The notes under the pieces: model-generated | Told to the model about the DNA's origin: nothing | Database searches by the model: none | What the model saw: the letters and a program-made list of their open reading frames with translations, nothing else | Assembly: GCA_025362815.1 (NCBI GenBank) | Contig: JANYFG010000078.1 | Coordinates: 1 to 37,910, forward strand | Direction of reading: 5' to 3' | Length of the DNA: 37,910 nucleotides | From: Rhodospirillales bacterium | GTDB taxonomy: Bacteria; Pseudomonadota; Alphaproteobacteria; Acetobacterales; Acetobacteraceae | Translations under genes and position numbers: made by a program | Shown: positions 23,680 to 30,734 of the stretch, piece after piece | How positions within the stretch are numbered: the stretch's first letter is position 1 | Layout of the letters: the number at the start of each line of letters is the position of its first letter

Positions 23680-23694
23680 CGGCGTACTCTGCCG
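23680..23694. promoter_or_regulatory. FlbD/ftr-like palindrome between flgI and fliX
   Basis: CGGCG-TACTC-TGCCG is a nearly perfect palindrome (one G/T mismatch) with the same CGGCR-N5-YGCCG architecture as the site upstream of flgF. It lies about 60-75 bp from the flgI start and about 120 bp from fliX. It is proposed as a binding site for a FlbD-type activator by analogy with Caulobacter ftr elements. No sigma-54 promoter with correct spacing was found beside it. Confidence 0.4.
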
Positions 23695-23815
23695 GAGTGT
23701 GCCTGGCCGAATGCTAACGCACAGGTATTACCGAACCTCTAACGCTGGCCCCCTAATCGACGATATCGACCAAAATCGTGGCAGCAGCACGCGCCACTGC
23801 AAACAGGGATCACAG

Positions 23816-24229
23816 ATGAGCATTCTCCCCACCAACACGATCAGGCCCAGCGCGCTACGTGCCGCCCCCGGCCGCAGGCCAGCCGGCTTTGCCGTGGCGG
23901 AACAGCCGGCAAAACTGGGCGAGGCCACGGCGCTGACGGCCCTCTCCACCGACGCGCTGCTGTTTCTTCAGGAGGTCGAATCACCTCAGGAGCGCGACGC
24001 GCGGTCCAGGCGGCATGGCACGGCCCTGCTCGACCTTTTGGCAAAGCTGCAACATGGCCTCCTCGATGGCGCCGCGCCCGGCGAGGTGCTGCAAGATCTG
24101 CAGGCGTTGACGACCCAACCGATCGTCGCCGCCAATCCGGGGCTTCAAGACGTGGTCGCCGCCATCACCTTGCGCGCCCATGTCGAAATCGCTCGCGCAA
24201 CGAGCAACACCTGCGAGCGATCTCAATAG
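23816..24229 (+). CDS. fliX: Flagellar assembly/regulatory protein FliX
   Basis: The protein has 137 residues, the normal FliX length. A basic Pro-rich N-terminus (TIRPSALRAAPGRRPAGFAV) is followed by ALTALSTDALLFLQEVESPQ, the RRHGTALLDLLAKLQHGLLDG helix pair, and a C-terminal helix LQDVVAAITLRAHVEIA. These match FliX of Caulobacter, which is needed for assembly of class II structures and which gates the sigma-54 activator FlbD according to assembly state. The start at ATG 23816 is preceded by CAGGGA with good spacing. Divergent from flgI, as in Caulobacter. No flbD is in the window. Confidence 0.88.
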   Translation: MSILPTNTIRPSALRAAPGRRPAGFAVAEQPAKLGEATALTALSTDALLFLQEVESPQERDARSRRHGTALLDLLAKLQHGLLDGAAPGEVLQDLQALTTQPIVAANPGLQDVVAAITLRAHVEIARATSNTCERSQ

Positions 24230-24275
24230 ATTGCACTCAGGTGATAAAACCGTAACGCCCGCAGGCCTGCCCCCC

Positions 24276-24304
24276 TTGGCGAGCGTGCCGCGCGTGGCTA
24301 TAAG
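24276..24304 (+). promoter_or_regulatory. Predicted sigma-70 promoter of dksA
   Basis: TTGGCG (24276-24281), 17 bp, TATAAG (24299-24304) is a good housekeeping-type -35/-10 pair. The transcript would start near 24311, about 107 bp before the dksA ATG. Confidence 0.55.
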
Positions 24305-24417
24305 CCGGAACAACGAGCGAACGGGCCTCCGGCGTATTCCTTGCCTGCCGCGTGCGGCGACTGGATGCACGACTGCCGTCCGCAGGCCAAGCTGCAACGA
24401 CGCAGGATTGCCGCGAC

Positions 24418-24834
24418 ATGATGGTTTCACTGCCACCTGATTACCGCCCGTCTGACAACGACGTTTTCATGAGCCCGATGCAGGTCGAATATTTCCGCCA
24501 GAAGCTGCTTCGCTGGCGCGCCGATCTGCTCCGCGATGCCGACGGCACATTGGCCAGCCTGGGCGAGGGCGGTATTCACGAAGCCGACATCACCGATCGT
24601 GCCAGCGTTGAGACCGATCGCGCGCTGGAACTTCGGACCCGGGACCGTGCCCGAAAGCTGATCTCCAAGATTGACCAAGCTCTGATGCGCATCGAGGCTG
24701 GAACCTACGGATTTTGCGAGGAAACGGACGAGCCCATCGGCCTCAGGCGCCTAGAAGCTCGACCGATCGCCACCTTGTCGATCGAGGCACAGGAGCGGCA
24801 CGAGAAAATGGAACGCGTCCACCGCGACGACTGA
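24418..24834 (+). CDS. dksA: DksA-family RNA polymerase-binding transcription factor, single-cysteine type
   Basis: The protein has 138 residues. A coiled-coil hairpin spans about 20-95 with the acidic tip sequence DITDRAS (about 57-63), corresponding to the DxxDxA tip that reaches into the RNA polymerase secondary channel. The zinc-finger region keeps only one cysteine (Cys100 in GTYGFCEETDEPIGLRRL) instead of four, and ends with ATLSIEAQERHEKMERVH. This is the alphaproteobacterial, zinc-independent form. It should mediate ppGpp-linked control of rRNA and other genes; its seat inside the flagellar cluster between fliX and flgH is conserved in relatives as I recall. The ATG 24418 start (MMVSL) is preceded by AGGA; 24421 is an alternative. 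Confidence 0.9.
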   Translation: MMVSLPPDYRPSDNDVFMSPMQVEYFRQKLLRWRADLLRDADGTLASLGEGGIHEADITDRASVETDRALELRTRDRARKLISKIDQALMRIEAGTYGFCEETDEPIGLRRLEARPIATLSIEAQERHEKMERVHRDD

Positions 24835-24847
24835 AACACGACTCTCA

Positions 24848-24885
24848 GAGCGTGATGATTTTCGCGATATAAAATCATCACGCTC
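24848..24885. repeat. Perfect 15-bp inverted repeat, probable dispersed palindromic element / bidirectional terminator
   Basis: GAGCGTGATGATTTT (24848-24862), an 8-nt loop CGCGATAT, then its exact complement AAAATCATCACGCTC (24871-24885). It lies between the convergent dksA and flgH genes. The arms, with TTTT/AAAA flanking the loop, look like palindromes I remember as recurring between genes of several alphaproteobacteria. Lacking a T-tract outside the stem, it is not a canonical terminator. Confidence 0.7.
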
Positions 24886-24948
24886 CAGGCCCTTGTTTTA
24901 ACAATCAAGTGCATCCGTTGGGATTATGCCACCCCGACGTTTCATGAT

Positions 24949-25695
24949 CTAAAACGGTGCGACCACGTCCAACACCTGCTGGCCCCACCGCGCCGTTTGA
25001 ACATCCGTCAGCTGACCGCGCCCGCCATAGGCAATTCGTGCCTCCGCCATCCGATCGTGAATGACCGTGTTGTCGCTCGCGATATCCTGCGGTCGCACAA
25101 CGCCCGTGACTTGCAGCTGACGCAACTCGCTGTTGACGCGCACCTCCTGCCGCGCCGCCACCACCAGGTTGCCATTGGGCAGCACCTGCGTGATCACGCC
25201 GGCCAGCCGCAATGTTACCGTCTCGTTGCGCTTGATCTCGCCGTTGCCCGTGTTCGAATTCGTGCTGCTGGCCGCGACCAGGTTTGACGCCGTGGCGCCG
25301 GCGAGCAGCTTTGGGATCGTCGCCTCGAACCCGAACAGATTGGGCAACCCCATCGCCTCGCTGCCATTGCGGCTCGCGGTGGAATTGTTCTTCAAATTGG
25401 CGGTGTCTGTGATGTTGACCAGTACGGTTAAAATATCGCCGACCTGCGCGGCGCGTTGATCCTTGAAGAACGCCCGGCTGCCGGATCGCCACAAGGCCCC
25501 CACCTGCGGCGTGACCATCTGCCCCGCCGGCATCGGCATGGTGATCGGCCGATAGTTCGGCTCGCGCGTGGGGTCGGCGGTGGGGCTCATTTCCGGAGGG
25601 CGTCCAACCTCCGAAAGCCGCGTCAGCGCGCCGCACCCGCAAAGCATGACCGGCAACATGATGGGCAGCATCAGTGCCGCGCTCACCCGCCTCAT
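24949..25695 (-). CDS. flgH: Flagellar L-ring lipoprotein FlgH
   Basis: The protein has 248 residues. A lipoprotein signal ends LCGC (lipid-modified Cys21). The mature part has SLWR-like QVGALWRSGSRAFFKDQRAA, VGDILTVLVNITDTANLKNN, the NRNE-type IKRNETVTLRLAGVITQVLP and PNGNLVVAARQEVRVNSELR, then VTGVVRPQDIASDNTV and a C-terminal region AYGGRGQLTDVQTARWGQQ. FlgH polymerises as the outer-membrane L ring. The start overlaps the flgA stop (ATGA). It is last in the flgF-flgG-flgA-flgH operon and ends about 60 bp from a perfect inverted repeat. Confidence 0.95.
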   Translation of the reverse strand: MRRVSAALMLPIMLPVMLCGCGALTRLSEVGRPPEMSPTADPTREPNYRPITMPMPAGQMVTPQVGALWRSGSRAFFKDQRAAQVGDILTVLVNITDTANLKNNSTASRNGSEAMGLPNLFGFEATIPKLLAGATASNLVAASSTNSNTGNGEIKRNETVTLRLAGVITQVLPNGNLVVAARQEVRVNSELRQLQVTGVVRPQDIASDNTVIHDRMAEARIAYGGRGQLTDVQTARWGQQVLDVVAPF

Positions 25696-26717
25696 TGCAG
25701 CGCACCCCGTCCATTGCCACCCAAACCGCCTCCTCCCGGCACCCCCGCCGCGCCCTGCGCCGCCGCCAATCGGGCCGGCAGACGCGGCGAGCTGGTGGCC
25801 TGCACCACAACCTGGTCCACCCCGGTAACCTCCGCCTCGATCACCGCACCTGATGCGGGGTTCAGCACACTGACGCGATCCCCAATGCCCCCCGCCTCCA
25901 TCGCCGTGCCGGATGCAGACATCGTCAAACCCGGTGATTGCAGAAGCATCATCACCCGAGAACCTTTCAAAACAGTGAATGGCCGGCCGAGATCCGCCAG
26001 CGGAATCGGCTGTCCCGCCATTTCCTGACGACGCGTGGCCTGCCCGACCACCTGGCCCACGCCGTGCGCCACCTCGCCGCCACCCGCCGCCGCGCGCATG
26101 CGCACCACCTGGACATCCGCGGTCCGTACCACGGCCCCTGCGGCAAGGCGTCGCGACGGCACCACCACATCCACCATCTCCTGCGCCCGGCCGGCCAGCC
26201 GTGTTCGCTGGATCGCCTCGCCCGCGATCGAAAGCGCCAGCGTGGCCGTGAACCGTCCTGATACACTGTCGAAATCCACCTGCTCGATGCTTGATTTCAC
26301 GGCCGCCTCCACCGGCACCAAAGGCGCCGCGAAGCCGGTGAGCTCAACCTCGGCATCCGCCGCGGCGCCCGCGCCGGCCAAGGCGGCATGCAGGGTTGCG
26401 ATGAATTCCTCCCGCGCCACCAGACGTCCCGGCCGGTCGATGACCACGCGCTCGGTGTTGGATATGGGCCGCCAGGCCACGCCGAACTGCCGTGCGATCG
26501 CGGCCGCCTGCGCCGCCTCCACCACAATTCGCCCCCCCGGCGCCGGCCCCGGCCCCAGGACCCGCGACCCGCCGGGACCGGCATCGTCGAACAAGTCCGC
26601 GAGACGCACGTGGGGCTGTTGCAAGGTGGTGGTGTCGCGCAGCGTGGCCGCCTGTGCGGGCACGGAGAGGTGGGGCACTGCTGCCGTCACCGCGAAAGCC
26701 AGAATGAGATGGCGCAT
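25692..26717 (-). CDS. flgA: Flagellar basal body P-ring assembly chaperone FlgA
   Basis: The protein has 341 residues. A signal peptide (MRHLILAFAVTAAVPHLSVPAQA) leads to an N-terminal region with VRLADLFDDAG and a central part. The SAF/ChapFlgA domain (about 195-310) is recognised by VPSRRLAAGAVVRTADVQVV, the VVGQATRRQEMAGQPI block, and GDRVSVLNPASGAVIEAEVT near the end. Periplasmic chaperone for FlgI polymerisation. It is longer than enteric FlgA (about 219), as usual in alphaproteobacteria, and has a Gly-rich low-complexity C-terminus. A GAGGGG ribosome-binding site precedes ATG 26717. Translational overlap with flgH. Confidence 0.9.
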   Translation of the reverse strand: MRHLILAFAVTAAVPHLSVPAQAATLRDTTTLQQPHVRLADLFDDAGPGGSRVLGPGPAPGGRIVVEAAQAAAIARQFGVAWRPISNTERVVIDRPGRLVAREEFIATLHAALAGAGAAADAEVELTGFAAPLVPVEAAVKSSIEQVDFDSVSGRFTATLALSIAGEAIQRTRLAGRAQEMVDVVVPSRRLAAGAVVRTADVQVVRMRAAAGGGEVAHGVGQVVGQATRRQEMAGQPIPLADLGRPFTVLKGSRVMMLLQSPGLTMSASGTAMEAGGIGDRVSVLNPASGAVIEAEVTGVDQVVVQATSSPRLPARLAAAQGAAGVPGGGGLGGNGRGALQ

Positions 26718-26725
26718 AATACCCC

Positions 26726-27511
26726 TCAGCGAAGATTGGTGAGTGTGGACAGCATCTGGTCAGACGTGGTGATCACGCGGCTGTTCATCTCGTACGCACG
26801 CTGCGCCGTGATGAGATTGGTGATCTCGCTCACCACGTTCACGTTGGATGTCTCGATGAAGCCTTGCAGCGTGGCGCCAAATCCGGGGCTGCCCGGCGTG
26901 CCCGTCACCGCGTTGCCAGAGGCCGTGCTTGCCAGGAACAGGTTGTCGCCCTGCGCATCCAGCCCGGCGTCGTTGGGAAACACCGCCAGCTGCAACGTGC
27001 CCACCAGCGCCGGCGCCGTCGTGCCATCCAGTTTGGCCTGCACCTCGCCGCTCGCATTGATCGTCACACTCGTGGCGTTGCTGGGAATGGTGATGCCGGG
27101 CTGCACCACATAGCCATCCGCCGTCACCACCTCGCCTGCGGGCGACAGCGCGAACGTGCCGTCCCGCGTGTAGGCGGTCTCACCCGAGGGCAGCGTTATC
27201 TGGAAGTAGCCGTTGCCGCGAATGGCCATATCGAGACTGTTGGACGTCTGCTGCAGATTGCCCTGCTCGTTGATGCGATAGATCGCCGCCGTCTTCACAC
27301 CCAGCCCCACCTGCGCGCCCGAGGGCACCACCGTGCCGGTGTCAGACGAGTTCGACCCCACCCGTCGCAGGTTCTGATAGATGAGATCCTGAAACTCCGC
27401 GCGACGCCGCTTGAATCCGGTGGTGGTCAGGTTGGCGATGTTGTTCGAAATGACTTCCACGTTGGTCTGTTGGGCGAGCATCCCGGTGCCGGCGATATCG
27501 AGTGAGCGCAT
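26726..27511 (-). CDS. flgG: Flagellar distal rod protein FlgG
   Basis: This 261-residue protein has the exact family length. The N-terminus MRSLDIAGTGMLAQQTNVEV with ISNNIANLTTTGFKRRRAEF is the flagellar rod/hook N-domain, followed by FQDLIYQNLRR and SLDMAIRGNGYFQITLPSGE. The C-terminus GFIETSNVNVVSEITNLITA then QRAYEMNSRVITTSDQML is the FlgG C-domain. It forms the distal rod crossing the P and L rings. AGGGG lies upstream of ATG 27511, and the gene follows flgF by 15 bp. Confidence 0.96.
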   Translation of the reverse strand: MRSLDIAGTGMLAQQTNVEVISNNIANLTTTGFKRRRAEFQDLIYQNLRRVGSNSSDTGTVVPSGAQVGLGVKTAAIYRINEQGNLQQTSNSLDMAIRGNGYFQITLPSGETAYTRDGTFALSPAGEVVTADGYVVQPGITIPSNATSVTINASGEVQAKLDGTTAPALVGTLQLAVFPNDAGLDAQGDNLFLASTASGNAVTGTPGSPGFGATLQGFIETSNVNVVSEITNLITAQRAYEMNSRVITTSDQMLSTLTNLR

Positions 27512-27526
27512 GTTTGGGTTCCCCTA

Positions 27527-28294
27527 TCAGCCGCGACGCTGGGTGATCTTGTCGATGGCGGATTGTTGCCGGTCGGCCTCGGCCTGCACGAACTGGCTGG
27601 TGAACTGGAATTCGCGCATGTCGGTCATCATGCGGGTGATCTCCAGCGTCGGCTGAATATTGCTCTCCTCCAATGCGCCCTGGGATATCTGCGGGCTCGC
27701 CACGGGCTTTGTGGGGCTGTCGCTCGCCAGCAGCCGCCCGCCCTCGGTGCGCATGCGGTTCTGATCGTCGGGGGTAACCACGCCGATCTGGCCGATCTGG
27801 CCGTTCTGGCTGGAGATCGTGCCGTTGGCGGCCACCGTGATGACGGTGTCGGCGGTGGCGAGCTGCATTTTCTTGCCGGTGGCATCCAGAAGCGGATAGC
27901 CGGACGCATCCATGATCGTGCCGTCCGGTCCGCGCTCGAAATGGCCTGATCGCGTCAGCCGTGGCCCGCCCGGCGCCAATACCGTGAAGAAACCGTCGCC
28001 GGCGATCGCAAGATCCAGCGCGTTCGCAGTATGCGCCACAGGTCCTGGCTCGCGGCTCCGATAGGTCGCGCGGTCCTGGGTGTAGGTCATGACGCGGCTG
28101 CCTGGCGGGGCAATCTTGGGCTCGCCGGGGGTGGGTTCGACGAACGCTGACTGTTTCACCATCCAGTCACTGAACAGCACCCGTTCGGCGCGAAAGCCGG
28201 GCGTTCCCACGTTGGCGAGGTTGTTGGCCGTCACGTCCATGGCCCTTGTCTGCGCCACCAGGCGGGAGAGGGCGATCGTTGTTGCGTTTTCCAT
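27527..28294 (-). CDS. flgF: Flagellar proximal rod protein FlgF
   Basis: The protein has 255 residues. MENATTIALSRLVAQTRAMD followed by VTANNLANVGTPGFRAERVL is the rod N-domain, NALDLAIAGDGFFTVLAPGG the middle motif, and QGALEESNIQPTLEITRMMT with DMREFQFTSQFVQAEADRQQ the C-domain. FlgF forms part of the proximal rod. The open frame continues to 28795 without a start that fits the family; ATG 28294 is chosen. It is the first gene of the flgF-G-A-H operon and has a strong sigma-54 promoter 75-90 bp upstream. Confidence 0.95.
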   Translation of the reverse strand: MENATTIALSRLVAQTRAMDVTANNLANVGTPGFRAERVLFSDWMVKQSAFVEPTPGEPKIAPPGSRVMTYTQDRATYRSREPGPVAHTANALDLAIAGDGFFTVLAPGGPRLTRSGHFERGPDGTIMDASGYPLLDATGKKMQLATADTVITVAANGTISSQNGQIGQIGVVTPDDQNRMRTEGGRLLASDSPTKPVASPQISQGALEESNIQPTLEITRMMTDMREFQFTSQFVQAEADRQQSAIDKITQRRG

Positions 28295-28368
28295 GGCGTT
28301 TGTCCGTTTGTGGCCGTGATGCCGGGAGGTTTGAGAAAGCCGGTTCCCCCGCCTCCCACGCCTCCCAT

Positions 28369-28384
28369 CGCAACCCCTGTGCCA
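28369..28384 (-). promoter_or_regulatory. Sigma-54 (RpoN) promoter of flgF-G-A-H
   Basis: Read on the minus strand: TGGCAC-AGGGG-TTGCG, matching the sigma-54 consensus TGGCAC-N5-TTGCW at every conserved base, with the invariant GG and GC 10 bp apart. The expected start site is near 28358, leaving a leader of about 64 nt before flgF. Flagellar rod/ring operons of Caulobacter are sigma-54 controlled. Confidence 0.8.
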
Positions 28385-28445
28385 CTCCGAAATCCACGGC
28401 CCACCGCCGCGTCTTCCTGAAAACCAGCCGAATTCATGCCCCGCG

Positions 28446-28460
28446 CGGCAGTTTTTGCCG
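28446..28460. promoter_or_regulatory. FlbD/ftr-like enhancer palindrome upstream of flgF
   Basis: CGGCA-GTTTT-TGCCG is a perfect 5-5-5 palindrome; on the flgF strand it reads CGGCAAAAACTGCCG, close to the ftr consensus I recall for Caulobacter FlbD sites. Its centre is about 83 bp upstream of the sigma-54 -12 element, a normal enhancer distance. An imperfect second copy (CGGCA-ATTTC-AACCG) lies at 28481-28495, 35 bp away. It is also inside the fliL upstream region, so it could influence both directions. Confidence 0.55.
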
Positions 28461-28588
28461 GCCCGTTCAGGGGGGGGCGCCGGCAATTTCAACCGACCCA
28501 AACAATGCCCTCGGCGCAAACGCTTCCTTAATCTTTTCCGCCCATCCTGAGCGTGTCGTCGCCATCGACCTTCAGGAGATACGCCCGT

Positions 28589-29155
28589 ATGAGCAGTGCC
28601 GCGCCCACGATCGATGCCGCGGCCAAAGATGCGGCCCAGAATGGGGCGTCGAAGAAAGGCGGAAAGAAAAAGCTGCTGATGCTGGCCGTGCCTTTGCTGT
28701 TGATCGCCATCGGTGCCGGCTTGTGGTTCGGTGGCATTCTGCCGCCGCTGCTGGGCATGGGCGGTGCCCATGGTGAGGAGCATGCGGATGCGCATGGCCA
28801 GGGAGGCAAACCCGGTGAATTGAAGCCGGAAGCCGAGGTGAAGGCCAAGGCGCCGGTTTTCGTGGACCTTCCCGATCTCGTGGCGAATCTCAACGTTGGC
28901 CAGCGCAGAAGCAGCTTCATCAAGCTGAAAGCCAAGCTCGAGATCGCGCGTGCCGAAGACCAGCCGGCCATCATGGCCGCAATGCCGCGCCTGCAGGACA
29001 TGTTCACCACCTACCTACGTGAGATGCGGCCGGAGGAGTTGCGCGGTTCGGCCGGCACTTACCGCCTGCGCGAGGAACTGGTCGCCCGCGCCAACATCGC
29101 GGTAGCGCCCGCCCGTGTCGTCGATGTCCTGTTCAGCGAAATGATCGTCCAATGA
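28589..29155 (+). CDS. fliL: Flagellar basal body-associated protein FliL
   Basis: The protein has 188 residues. A cytoplasmic basic N-terminus (KKGGKKK) is followed by one transmembrane helix (about 29-50), a His/Gly/Glu-rich linker (GAHGEEHADAHGQGG), and a periplasmic FliL domain: PVFVDLPDLVANLNVGQRRS, FIKLKAKLEIARAEDQPAIM, and RLQDMFTTYLREMRPEELRG with GTYRLREELVARANIAV. FliL surrounds the stator units and modulates motor output. ATG 28589 has AGGAG 10-14 bp upstream. It heads the fliL-fliM-DUF6468-motE-cheY-cheZ operon and overlaps fliM (ATGA). Confidence 0.93.
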   Translation: MSSAAPTIDAAAKDAAQNGASKKGGKKKLLMLAVPLLLIAIGAGLWFGGILPPLLGMGGAHGEEHADAHGQGGKPGELKPEAEVKAKAPVFVDLPDLVANLNVGQRRSSFIKLKAKLEIARAEDQPAIMAAMPRLQDMFTTYLREMRPEELRGSAGTYRLREELVARANIAVAPARVVDVLFSEMIVQ

Positions 29156-30252
29156 GCGGCGCACAGAGCGGCGCATCCGCCGATATGCCAGGCCCGTCCG
29201 AGATGTCGGACGAGGATCTCGCCGCTTCCTGGGGTGCCGACACGGCAGGCGAGGACGGCGGAGAGGCAAGTGCGGCGGCCCAACCCGCCCGCGTGCTTAA
29301 TCAAGCCGAGATCGACAGTCTGCTGGGTTTCGACGACGGACCATCCACCGGCGAAAATCGCACGGGGATGCAGAAGATCATCAGCTCGGGCCTCGTGTCT
29401 TACGAACGCCTGCCAATGCTCGAAATCGTTTTCGACCGGCTGGTGCGGATCATGTCCACGTCGTTGCGAAACTTCACATCTGACAACGTTGAAGTGGGTA
29501 TCGACACGATCCTGTCGCTGCGGTTCGGCGATTACCTCAACTCCATTCCGCTGCCCGCCATGCTGGCGGTTTTCAAAGCGGAGGAATGGGACAATTACGG
29601 GCTGATGGTGGTGGACAGCGCCATGATCTACTCGATCGTGGACGTGCTGCTGGGCGGCAGGCGCGGCACCGCCGCCATGCGCATCGAAGGTCGGCCGTAT
29701 ACGACGATCGAACGAACCCTTGTGGAGCGGCTCATCCATGTCGTGCTGGCGGATCTTTCGGCCAGTTTCGACCCGCTGTTTCCTGTCTCCTTCCGGTTCG
29801 AGAGGTTGGAGGTGAACCCGCGCTTCGCCACGATCAGCAGACTCTCCAACGCGGCCGTCCTGGCCCGGCTGCGTATCGATATGGAGGATCGCGGCGGGCG
29901 GCTGGAGCTCATGCTGCCCTACGCCACGCTCGAACCCGTCCGCGAGCTGCTGCTGCAACAGTTCATGGGCGAGAAATTCGGGCGCGACTCGATCTGGGAA
30001 ACCCATCTGGCCGAGGAGCTGTGGAGCACTGATGTTGATCTCGACGTGGTGCTCGATGAGCAGGTGATGCGCCTAGGTGACGTCATGGCGCTGCATATCG
30101 GCAGCAAGATCGTTCTGAACACCACACCGAATGCCACCGTCTCGCTCCGCTGCGGCACCACCACTTTGTTCGAAGGCCATGTGGGCCGGCGCAAAAGCAG
30201 GGTCGCGGTTCGTATCGACACGGTCGTGCTGCGCCAGCCGGTGGGTGTCTGA
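29152..30252 (+). CDS. fliM: Flagellar motor switch protein FliM
   Basis: The protein has 366 residues. The CheY-binding/FliM N-terminal motif VLNQAEIDSLL is at 48-58, unusually far in because a 45-residue acidic, Ala/Gly-rich extension precedes it; starting at Met18 (MSDEDL) would shorten but not remove it. The middle CheC-like domain has GLVSYERLPMLEIVFDRLVR, LRFGDYLNSIPLPAMLAVFK and a GLMVVDSAMIYSIVDVLLGG block; the C-terminal SpoA domain (about 285-360) has EVWSTDVDLDVVLDEQVM-like wording and GSKIVLNTTPNATVSLRCG. FliM is the C-ring protein that binds CheY-P. It overlaps fliL's stop by 4 bp. Confidence 0.95.
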   Translation: MSGAQSGASADMPGPSEMSDEDLAASWGADTAGEDGGEASAAAQPARVLNQAEIDSLLGFDDGPSTGENRTGMQKIISSGLVSYERLPMLEIVFDRLVRIMSTSLRNFTSDNVEVGIDTILSLRFGDYLNSIPLPAMLAVFKAEEWDNYGLMVVDSAMIYSIVDVLLGGRRGTAAMRIEGRPYTTIERTLVERLIHVVLADLSASFDPLFPVSFRFERLEVNPRFATISRLSNAAVLARLRIDMEDRGGRLELMLPYATLEPVRELLLQQFMGEKFGRDSIWETHLAEELWSTDVDLDVVLDEQVMRLGDVMALHIGSKIVLNTTPNATVSLRCGTTTLFEGHVGRRKSRVAVRIDTVVLRQPVGV

Positions 30253-30271
30253 TGCGCGGGGGCATGATCTG

Positions 30272-30733
30272 ATGGAATGGGCCCTCGATCTCGTGCTGAT
30301 CGTTTTGCTGATCGCCACCTTGTTTTATGCGCTGCGGCTGGAACGCGCGCTGGGCGTGCTCAAACAGGATCGCGGCGCGTTGGAAGCGCTCGTCGCCGCG
30401 TTTAATACCAGCACCCAGATGGCCGAGCGTGGCATCGACCGGCTGCGGCATTCCGCAGACGGCGCCGGTCGGCAGATCACCCAACAGATCGATGTGGCGA
30501 ATGGCCTGAAAAACGATCTGATATTCCTGTCCGAGCGCGCGGAACGCCTGGCTGATCGCCTCGAGACATCGGTCCGCTCGGGGCGTCTGGCCGAGCCCGA
30601 AAACAGCGGATCCCGCGTGGCCATTTCGCTGGTATCGCGGGCTGAACTGCCGGTCGCGGGTGATGACGCACCGGTGAGGCTGCGCAGCCAGGCTGAACGC
30701 GATCTCCTCAAAGCGCTGAAGATGGCACGCTGA
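30272..30733 (+). CDS. DUF6468-type membrane-anchored flagellar-operon protein
   Basis: The protein has 153 residues. One N-terminal transmembrane helix (LDLVLIVLLIATLFYALRLE, about 5-24) is followed by a long helical, probably coiled-coil region (LGVLKQDRGALEALVAAFN through about 95) and a less ordered tail ending RDLLKALKMAR. I recognise it as the small protein that follows fliM in many alphaproteobacteria (DUF6468 as I recall); its function is unknown, and a role in motor or stator organisation is only inferred from position. It starts at ATG 30272, 20 bp after fliM, and ends one base before the motE-like gene. Confidence 0.65.
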   Translation: MEWALDLVLIVLLIATLFYALRLERALGVLKQDRGALEALVAAFNTSTQMAERGIDRLRHSADGAGRQITQQIDVANGLKNDLIFLSERAERLADRLETSVRSGRLAEPENSGSRVAISLVSRAELPVAGDDAPVRLRSQAERDLLKALKMAR

Positions 30734-30734
30734 C

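Noticed and set aside
23690-23708. Sigma-54-like boxes between flgI and fliX (AGGCAC...GGCA on minus; CGG...TGGC on plus)
   Set aside because: The minus-strand match has GG and GC 9 bp apart instead of 10; the plus-strand match has correct spacing but few consensus bases.
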